Assembly (NCBI GenBank): GCA_029976905.1
Contig: JAPOLW010000167.1
Coordinates: forward strand, 1-7,628
Length of the DNA: 7,628 bases
Source: a bacterium
GTDB taxonomy: Bacteria; Desulfobacterota; Binatia; UBA12015
Reading direction: 5' to 3'
Part shown: positions 1 through 7,628 of the stretch, piece after piece
Layout: the number at the start of each line of letters is the position of its first letter
Position numbering within the stretch: the stretch's first letter is position 1
Notes under the pieces: model-generated
Database searches by the model: none
What the model saw: only the letters and a program-made list of their open reading frames with translations
Told to the model about the DNA's origin: nothing
Translations under genes and position numbers: made by a program

Positions 1-452
1 CCGCCGAGGAGCCGGAGCGCGACCTGGAGCGGGGTCTTGGGGTTCTGCACCAGAGCCAGGCGCAACGCATACTGGCGGACCCATTCCCGATCGTCGGCGA
101 TCAGGCGCAGGAGGTCGCCGTGCAGGCTCCGATTCTTGGCCATCGCCAGGGCTTCCTCGAGGGTCACGCGCGGATTTTTCAAAACGGAGGTCTGCACCAA
201 TTTCACCGGATCCCGGGCGAGAATCTGGCGGGCCTCCTTGTTGCCGCGCAGGGCGAGCTTCACCCGCTCGGCGACCGCCATGCGACGGACCCGCAGCGGC
301 AGGGACTCCCGACGGCCGGGCGGGACCGGCTCGGCGACCAGATCCTCGTCGAGCGCGATGGAGTCGCGGCCTTCGAGCACCGCGACGACCTCCGGGGACG
401 TCTCTTCTGCCGCCGGCGGGCCGGGGATCGCTGGCCGCGGCGGCTCGCTCAA
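1..452 (-). CDS. Conserved-looking hypothetical protein with Asn-Pro helical-repeat motifs, C-terminus cut by window edge
   Basis: The function is not known. An open frame of 150 complete codons runs from a TTG start at 452 to the left edge without a stop, so the C-terminus lies outside the window. The TTG shares bases with the stop of the upstream EF-G-like gene (TTGA), and a purine-rich GGCGGAAGG stretch just upstream could serve as ribosome binding site. Residues 1-50 are rich in Pro, Glu and Ala and look disordered. From about residue 58 the protein becomes helical, with RVKLAL (63-68), KEAR (72-75), RDP (80-82), KNPRVT (92-97), DDREWVRQYALRLALVQNP (120-138) and KTPLQVALRLL (139-149). The spacing of the DP/NPR/NPKTP turns between amphipathic helices suggests a HEAT-like or leucine-rich-variant repeat fold. 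From memory, similar proteins of unknown role occur in deltaproteobacterial genomes; this was not searched. Tight coupling suggests co-production with the EF-G-like protein. An internal GTG at codon 25 is a less likely start. Confidence 0.8.
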   Translation of the reverse strand, partial: MSEPPRPAIPGPPAAEETSPEVVAVLEGRDSIALDEDLVAEPVPPGRRESLPLRVRRMAVAERVKLALRGNKEARQILARDPVKLVQTSVLKNPRVTLEEALAMAKNRSLHGDLLRLIADDREWVRQYALRLALVQNPKTPLQVALRLLG

Positions 453-2533
453 GCGCCTTCCGCCTCGCGCCCGGCTTCCCGGGCGACCTTCGCCGCCAGA
501 TGTCCCGGCAACTCCTCGTAATGCGAGAACTCGACGTGGAAGGAACCGCGACCGGCGGTCATCGAGTTCAAATCCGGCGCATAGGTCAGCAACTCGGCCA
601 TCGGCACGATCGCTCGGATGACCTGGTTGTGGCCGCGGGGCTCGACTCCCTGCACCTTGCCCCGGCGGGCGTTCACATCGCCGATGACGTCCCCCATGGT
701 CTCGTCGGGCACACTCACGTCGAGAGCCATGATGGGCTCGAGGAGAACCGGGCTCGCCTTGTCGAAGGCGGCCCGGAAGCCGGTCGCGGCGGCCACCTTG
801 AAGGCCATCTCCGAAGAATCGACGTCGTGATGCTTTCCGTCGTAGAGCGTGACCCGCACGTCCACGACAGGGTAGCCCGCCAACTGGCCGCGCTGCATCG
901 TCTCGACGACGCCCTTCTCCACCGCGGGGATGAAGTTGCGCGGCACCGCACCGCCGACGATTTTGTCCACGAACTCGAAGCCGCCCCCCCGCGCGAGAGG
1001 CTCGATCTCCAACTGGGTCAGCGCGAACTGGCCGTGGCCCCCCGTCTGCTTCTTGAGCTTCCCCTCGGCCCTGGCGCTCGCACGAATGGTCTCCCGGTAG
1101 GGGATCTTCGGGGCCGAGAGCGTCACCGCGGCTCCGAACTTCCGCTGCAACCGCTCGACCACCAGATCGACGTGCAATTGGCCCGTGCCCCCCAGGATGA
1201 TCTCCTTGGACTGCGGATCACGATCGATGTGGATCGCCGGATCCTCCTCCTGAAGTCGCGTGAGGCCGCTCATGACCTTGTCTTCATCGCCCTTGTTCTT
1301 GGCTTCGAGCGCAAAGGAGATCGCCGCCTCGAAACTTCGCGGCCTTGCGTAACGGATGTGAATCTTCTCATCGCATAGGGTGTCGCCGGTATGGGCCGAC
1401 TTGAGCTTGGCCACCGCAACGATGTCACCCGCCACGGCCTCACCGACCTGAACCTGCTTCTTTCCTTCGAGTTTGAAGAGGTGGCCCAATTTCTCCTTGC
1501 TCTCGTTCGTGGCGTTGTAGACCGGCGCATCGGCACGCACCTTCCCCGAGACCACCCGGAGAATCGAAAGCTTCCCGGCAAACGGGTCGATGACCGTCCG
1601 GATGATTTGCGCCGAGAAGGCTTCGTCGACGCGGGCCGCACGGCGCACCTCGTCGCCGGTCTTCGGGTCGTCCCCGGGAGTCTCTGGAAGATCCGCAGCC
1701 GACGGGCAGGCTTCGACGACGAAATCGAGAAGCGGGGCGACCCCGAAGGCATTCTCTCCCGAACCGCAGAGAAGCGGGAGGAGCGTGCCGTTCGCGATTC
1801 CGGCCACCAGGCCGGCGCGCAGATCCTCGTCGGCCAACTCACCCTCCTCGAGGTACTTCTCGAGTAGCGCATCGTCGGCCTCTGCCACCGCCTCCACCAA
1901 TTGCTCCCGTGCGCTGGTGGCGGCGTCGGCAAGTTCGCCCGGGATGGGTGCTTCCTTGGCCTGGCCCTTCTCTCCCTGGCCCAGCCAGGCTTTCCCATGC
2001 AGGAGATCGATGACGCCGCGAAAGTCTTCGCCAGCGCCGATGGGAAGTTGCACCAGAACGGGCTTGAGTTCGAGGGCCTCGACCAGGGCCGTACGGGCCT
2101 GCTCGAAGTCGGCGCGCTCGCGGTCCATGCCCGTGACGAAAGCGATGCGCGGAACCCCCTCCTCCGCGGCCCAGTTCATGACCTTCTCGTCTTCGCCGCG
2201 GGTCTCACCGGTGGAGGAGACGACCAGGATCGCCGTGGTGGCCGCCCCGAGCGAGCTGCTGCCATCGTGCACGAAGGCATTCGAGCCGGGCGCGTCGATC
2301 AGGTTCAGGGCCCCGTCCCGCCACGAACACCCGTGGAAGGCCGTGAACATCGAACTCCCGCGGGCCTCCTCCTCGGGCTCGGTATCGAAATGGGAGGAGC
2401 CTTCCTCGCTACGACCACGACGGCTCGTCTTTCCAGCCACCCAGAGGATGGCCTCTCCGAGGGTGGTCTTCCCGACACCACCATGTCCGATGAACATCAG
2501 GTTCCGGATACGCGTTGGGTCAAGGTCGGCCAT
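449..2533 (-). CDS. Elongation factor G-like protein (EF-G paralogue) with altered GTPase motifs
   Basis: This 694-residue protein has the full EF-G domain order: G domain (about 1-280), beta-barrel domain II (about 303-390), domain III (about 397-475, with GTGQLHVDLVVERLQRKFG at 448-466), domain IV (about 480-595, with YRETI at 479-483 and KKQTGGHGQF at 494-503) and domain V (about 596-675, with PDETMGDVIGDVNARRGKVQG). Length matches EF-G. The P-loop GHGGVGKTT (16-24) is intact. Other nucleotide motifs differ from canonical EF-G: switch I reads RGSSM (58-62) for RGITI, G3 reads DAPGS (80-84) so the catalytic His is Ser, G4 reads TGMD (134-137) for NKxD, and G5 reads GSG (257-259) for GSA. 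It therefore resembles the EF-G2-like paralogue group rather than the main translocase, and may hydrolyse GTP weakly or bind nucleotide differently (inference). The ATG is supported by GGGAGG at 2543-2548, nine bases or so upstream, inside the end of coaX, which it overlaps by 14 bp. The stop overlaps the next gene. Confidence 0.93.
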   Translation of the reverse strand: MADLDPTRIRNLMFIGHGGVGKTTLGEAILWVAGKTSRRGRSEEGSSHFDTEPEEEARGSSMFTAFHGCSWRDGALNLIDAPGSNAFVHDGSSSLGAATTAILVVSSTGETRGEDEKVMNWAAEEGVPRIAFVTGMDRERADFEQARTALVEALELKPVLVQLPIGAGEDFRGVIDLLHGKAWLGQGEKGQAKEAPIPGELADAATSAREQLVEAVAEADDALLEKYLEEGELADEDLRAGLVAGIANGTLLPLLCGSGENAFGVAPLLDFVVEACPSAADLPETPGDDPKTGDEVRRAARVDEAFSAQIIRTVIDPFAGKLSILRVVSGKVRADAPVYNATNESKEKLGHLFKLEGKKQVQVGEAVAGDIVAVAKLKSAHTGDTLCDEKIHIRYARPRSFEAAISFALEAKNKGDEDKVMSGLTRLQEEDPAIHIDRDPQSKEIILGGTGQLHVDLVVERLQRKFGAAVTLSAPKIPYRETIRASARAEGKLKKQTGGHGQFALTQLEIEPLARGGGFEFVDKIVGGAVPRNFIPAVEKGVVETMQRGQLAGYPVVDVRVTLYDGKHHDVDSSEMAFKVAAATGFRAAFDKASPVLLEPIMALDVSVPDETMGDVIGDVNARRGKVQGVEPRGHNQVIRAIVPMAELLTYAPDLNSMTAGRGSFHVEFSHYEELPGHLAAKVAREAGREAEGA

Positions 2534-3308
2534 GTGCGGTTCCCTCCCGATTGCGTTCGAAGATCAGTCGCAAGCCTTCGAGTGTGAGAAATTCGTCTGC
2601 CTCGTCGATGGTTTCGGATTCCGCGGCGATCGACTCGCCAAAACCGCCGGTCGCCAATACCTTGACCGTCTCACCGAGCTCCTTCTGGATCCTGCGGACC
2701 AGTCCGTCCACCATCGCGACGTATCCGAAGAAGACTCCGGATTGGATCGAGTGGACGGTGTTGCGGCCGATCACCCGGGGCGGTCGAGCGAACTCGACTG
2801 CCTGAAGTCGGGCCGTCCGCGAAAAAAGTGCTTCGAGGGAAATGCCGACTCCGGGTGCGATCACGCCACCCAGATACTCCCCGCGCCGGGAGACCACGTC
2901 GAAGGTCGTCGCCGTCCCGAAGTCGACCACCACCGAAGCATCCTGGAGCCTTTCGTACGCCGCGACCGCGTTGGCGATGCGATCCGCGCCGACCTCCCGC
3001 GGATTGTCGGAGAGGATGGGCATCCCCGTCCGGGTACCCGGCCCGACGACGACCGGCTCGCGACCGAAGGTCTCGCGGCACATCCCCTCGATGACCGCCT
3101 GCAACGGTGGCACGACGTTGGAGACGACGATGCCGCGGATCTGGCCCGCCTCCACGCCCGCCATGCGGGTCAAATTCCACAGCACCACACCGTATTCGTC
3201 CGCCGTGCGGGAGTGCTCGGTGAGGATCCGCCAACGACGCCTCAGCGTTTCTCCTTCGAACAGCCCCAGGACGGTGTTCGTATTCCCGACGTCGATCGCG
3301 AGCAGCAT
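2520..3308 (-). CDS. coaX: Type III pantothenate kinase
   Basis: This enzyme phosphorylates pantothenate with ATP, the first committed step of coenzyme A synthesis, in the cytosol. The 262-residue length fits the family. It has the ASKHA-fold signatures of CoaX: the phosphate loop AIDVGNTNT at residues 4-12 with Asp6, the GADRIANAVAAY stretch at 107-118 with the catalytic Asp109, DFGTATTFD at 129-137, GGVIAPG at 147-153, NTVHSIQSGVFFGY at 183-196 and the ATGG turn at 219-222. The type III enzyme is typically insensitive to CoA feedback (family knowledge). An in-frame TAA seven codons upstream excludes a longer N-terminus, and the start at 3308 puts DVGNTNT in its usual position. No clear Shine-Dalgarno sequence precedes this ATG. 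The gene follows birA after a 121-bp gap, the only real intergenic space here, and its last 14 bp overlap the EF-G-like gene, implying translational coupling. Confidence 0.97.
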   Translation of the reverse strand: MLLAIDVGNTNTVLGLFEGETLRRRWRILTEHSRTADEYGVVLWNLTRMAGVEAGQIRGIVVSNVVPPLQAVIEGMCRETFGREPVVVGPGTRTGMPILSDNPREVGADRIANAVAAYERLQDASVVVDFGTATTFDVVSRRGEYLGGVIAPGVGISLEALFSRTARLQAVEFARPPRVIGRNTVHSIQSGVFFGYVAMVDGLVRRIQKELGETVKVLATGGFGESIAAESETIDEADEFLTLEGLRLIFERNREGTAHGRP

Positions 3309-3320
3309 GCGAGCGGACCG

Positions 3321-3350
3321 AGATTAGGGCAGTCGGCGGCGCTGGCGCAA
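3321..3350 (-). promoter_or_regulatory. Weak candidate promoter for coaX and downstream genes
   Basis: Within the 121-bp birA-coaX gap (3309-3429) the minus strand carries TTGCGC (3345-3350) and TAATCT (3321-3326), separated by 18 bp. Each hexamer matches only three of six sigma-70 consensus positions. Transcription from it would begin about five or six bases before the coaX ATG, giving an almost leaderless message, which would fit the absence of a Shine-Dalgarno sequence there. No convincing hairpin followed by a T-run was seen in the gap, so there is no support for a birA terminator. The hexamers may be chance matches. Confidence 0.2.
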
Positions 3351-3429
3351 GAGGCCCCGCGACGCCATCCGACGGCCTGTCCTGAGCGGCGCGTCTCTCC
3401 TGGGCGGCCGCACGGTGGCCCCCGTCTCT

Positions 3430-4404
3430 TCAACCACGATAGTTTCCATGCAGACTCACCTCCCCGGCCGTGACGGCCACCACTCCGTCCGGGGTCTCGA
3501 CCAGCAGGGCGCCGGCATCGTCCACGCCCCGGGCCGTCCCCCGCGGACCACGGCGCCCCTCGACCCGGACGTGACGCCCCGGGAGGCAGTGATACGCCTC
3601 GTAGACGTCCCGTAGCGCCCGAAAACCGCCCTGGACGAAACGATCGTAGTGGCGCTCGAGTTCGTCGAGCAGCGTAGCCGCAAACCGGGCTCGATCGACC
3701 CGCCGTCGGGTCGCAATCCGGAGGCTCGAGGCCTTACGGCGCAACTCGGTCGGAAAGTCCCGTGACGTGGCGTTCAGGTTCACTCCGATGCCGAGAATGA
3801 CGTGGCGCACCCGGTCCGCCTCGGCGTCCATTTCCGTGAGGATCCCGGCCACCTTGCGTTCGCCGAGCAGAACGTCGTTGGGCCACTTGATCCCGGAGCG
3901 CAGCCCGGTCGTCGCCAGAATCGCCTCCGCCACGGCGACGGCCGCCACCAGGGAGAGCGGCGTCACCGCCATGGGGCCAACGGCCGGTCGCAGGATGACC
4001 GAGAGATAGAGATTCAGATTGGACGGAGAGGCCCAGGTGCGGCCGAGTCGCCCGCGACCGGCGCTCTGGGCCTCCGCAACCACCGCAGTCCCCTCCATCG
4101 CCCCGTCCCGCGCGAGCTCGGCTGCCAACAGGTTGGTCGAATCGACGGTGGCACGATGGACGATCTCCGCTCCGAATCGACGAGCGCGGAGATGGGGCGC
4201 GATCTCGGAGGGCAGGAGCCGGTCCGGGCCACCGAGAAGGCGATACCCGCGGCCGGCGACCGCCTCGATCGCATAGCCTTGCAGGCGCAACGCCTCGATT
4301 TTCTTCCAGACGGCCGTGCGGGAGACACCGGTTCGGCGCGCAATCTCCACCCCCGAGCACCACTCGCCCCCCTTCAACGCCTCGAGGAGAGCGGTCTCGA
4401 TCAC
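3430..4404 (-). CDS. birA: Bifunctional biotin-protein ligase / biotin operon repressor
   Basis: BirA makes biotinyl-5'-AMP and transfers biotin to the acceptor lysine of carrier proteins such as the acetyl-CoA carboxylase BCCP subunit. The 324-residue protein is the long, regulatory type. Residues 1-60 form a winged helix-turn-helix (SGVEIARRTGVSRTAVWKKIEALRLQGYAIE, ending GRGYRLL), the domain that lets the E. coli protein repress biotin genes. The catalytic core follows, with DSTN (88-91), the biotinyl-AMP loop GRGRLGRTW (116-124), KWPNDV (173-178), KVAGIL (184-189) and GIGVNLN (205-211). The C-terminal SH3-like domain occupies about 273-318 (LPGRHVRVEG to GEVSLHG). The start is GTG at 4404, overlapping the nadC stop by 4 bp (GTGA), with GGAGG at 4414-4418 nine bases upstream. 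No biotin-synthesis gene lies in the window, so the repressor's targets would be elsewhere. All motifs look intact. Confidence 0.96.
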   Translation of the reverse strand: MIETALLEALKGGEWCSGVEIARRTGVSRTAVWKKIEALRLQGYAIEAVAGRGYRLLGGPDRLLPSEIAPHLRARRFGAEIVHRATVDSTNLLAAELARDGAMEGTAVVAEAQSAGRGRLGRTWASPSNLNLYLSVILRPAVGPMAVTPLSLVAAVAVAEAILATTGLRSGIKWPNDVLLGERKVAGILTEMDAEADRVRHVILGIGVNLNATSRDFPTELRRKASSLRIATRRRVDRARFAATLLDELERHYDRFVQGGFRALRDVYEAYHCLPGRHVRVEGRRGPRGTARGVDDAGALLVETPDGVVAVTAGEVSLHGNYRG

Positions 4405-5290
4405 TTCCGGCGCCCTCCGGCGCGCTTGCGGACGTCGAGCGAAAGATCGACGGCCGGCGCCGAGTGCGTCAGGGCGCCTACCGAAATCAAGGCGGCTCCG
4501 CGCTCGGCGTATTTGCGCACATTGTCGAGGCGGATTCCGCCAGACACCTCGAGCAGAACCCGACCGGACACCCGTGCATGCACCCGCCCCACCGCAGCCG
4601 GCGTCATATTGTCGAGCAGGACCACGTCTGCGCCCGCCTCGACGGCCTCATCGACCTGCTCGAGGCTTTCGCACTCGACCTCGATCCGCAGCGGGTGCGG
4701 CGCCTCGCGGCGCGCCCGGCGCACGGCGTCGCCCAGGGATCCGCAAGCGGCGATGTGATTGTCCTTGATGAGAACCCCGTCGTCGAGTCCGAACCGGTGG
4801 TTGCGACCACCACCGACGCGCACGGCGTACTTCTGCAGCAGACGCAGGCCAGGAATCGTTTTGCGCGTGTCCACGATCACGGCATTCGTCCCCGCGACGG
4901 CTTCGACGAAGCGGCGCGTGACGGTCGCCGTGCCGCAGATCTGCTGGAGAAAGTTGAGCATCACCCGTTCGCCAGCAAGCACCACGTCCAGTGGCCCGTC
5001 GACACGGGCGAGCGTGCGCCCGGCTTCGACGCCCACCCCCTCGCGCACCTTTGTTGCGACCTTCACGACACCTGCGCCGGCCAGAGAATCGTAGACGCAC
5101 GCGACCAGGGGCAGCCCGGCCACGACGCAGGCTTCCCGCGCCACCAGGCTGGCCGTGCCGACCAGATCCCGCGAGAGCGTCACCGCGCTGGTCATGTCGC
5201 CGCGACCGACGTCCTCACGCAGCGCCTCGGCCACGACTCGCTCGGTCGCGGCGTTGCGGAACGGGTCGACCCCCACCTGCCTCGAAGTCT

Positions 5291-5303
<13 letters not shown>
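4401..5303 (-). CDS. nadC: Nicotinate-nucleotide pyrophosphorylase (quinolinate phosphoribosyltransferase, carboxylating)
   Basis: NadC converts quinolinate and PRPP to nicotinate mononucleotide, CO2 and pyrophosphate in de novo NAD synthesis. From the ATG at 5303 it is 300 residues, slightly above the usual 280-300. Family motifs are in order: EALREDVGRGDMTS near residues 26-39, GERVMLNFLQQICGTAT (111-127), DTRKT (145-149), KYAVRVGGGRNHRFGLDDGVLIKDNH (158-183) carrying the substrate-binding basic residues, EVE (208-210), LLDNM (229-233), EVSGGI (252-257) and GALTHSAPAVDLSLD (277-291). The reading frame stays open far upstream, but that part is antisense-free shadow of valS with no family similarity, so it is excluded. 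The ATG overlaps the valS end by 13 bp. A GTG at 5294 is the in-frame alternative and would give a 4-bp GTGA overlap. Neither has a strong Shine-Dalgarno sequence, so the start is uncertain by three codons. Quinolinate-making nadA and nadB are not in the window. Confidence 0.96.

Positions 5304-7628
<2,325 letters not shown>

Noticed and set aside
37..621. Plus-strand open frames at the left edge (37-621 and 120-521)
   Set aside because: They oppose the helical-repeat protein, whose minus-strand frame has sensible amino-acid composition and a coupled start; the plus frames are Arg-rich shadows.
3309..3429. Rho-independent terminator between birA and coaX
   Set aside because: GC-rich self-complementary stretches such as GCGGCCGC and GGCC pairs are present, but there is no stable stem followed by a T-run on the minus strand.
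1590..3473. Plus-strand open frame (627 codons) opposite the EF-G-like gene and coaX
   Set aside because: It spans two well-supported minus-strand genes and reads as low-complexity Ser/Arg/Pro sequence; it is a GC-bias shadow.

Overview
The window is a GC-rich (roughly two thirds G+C by eye), almost fully coding bacterial chromosomal segment. Six genes are supported. All lie on the minus strand, packed end to end, and the two at the window edges are cut. No RNA genes, insertion sequences, CRISPR arrays, phage genes or obvious repeats were seen. Gene content and the cofactor block nadC-birA-coaX resemble Desulfobacterota/Myxococcota (former Deltaproteobacteria) and related high-GC lineages. 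This placement is inference from gene families and order, since no marker gene was compared.

In transcription order (high to low coordinates) the layout is: valS (valyl-tRNA synthetase, N-terminus beyond the window); nadC (quinolinate phosphoribosyltransferase, NAD synthesis); birA (biotin protein ligase with an N-terminal winged-helix repressor domain); a 121-bp gap; coaX (type III pantothenate kinase, CoA synthesis); an EF-G-like translation-factor paralogue; and a conserved-looking hypothetical protein cut by the left edge. Neighbours overlap by 13 bp (valS/nadC), 4 bp (nadC/birA), 14 bp (coaX/EF-G-like) and 4 bp (EF-G-like/hypothetical). Two transcription blocks, or one long operon with an internal start in the birA-coaX gap, are the simplest readings.

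The genes supply a tRNA charging enzyme, three cofactor functions (NAD, protein-bound biotin, CoA) and a translation-factor relative. Four of the six are ordinary housekeeping genes with intact family motifs. The unusual part is the left end. The EF-G paralogue keeps its P-loop and domains II-V, but several guanine-recognition and catalytic positions of the GTPase domain are changed (RGIT to RGSS, DTPGH to DAPGS, NKxD to TGMD, SA to SG). It is translationally coupled through a TTGA overlap to a protein of unknown function with repeated Asn-Pro helical motifs. That pair is the best candidate for undescribed biology. Nothing in the window supports a defence system or mobile element.
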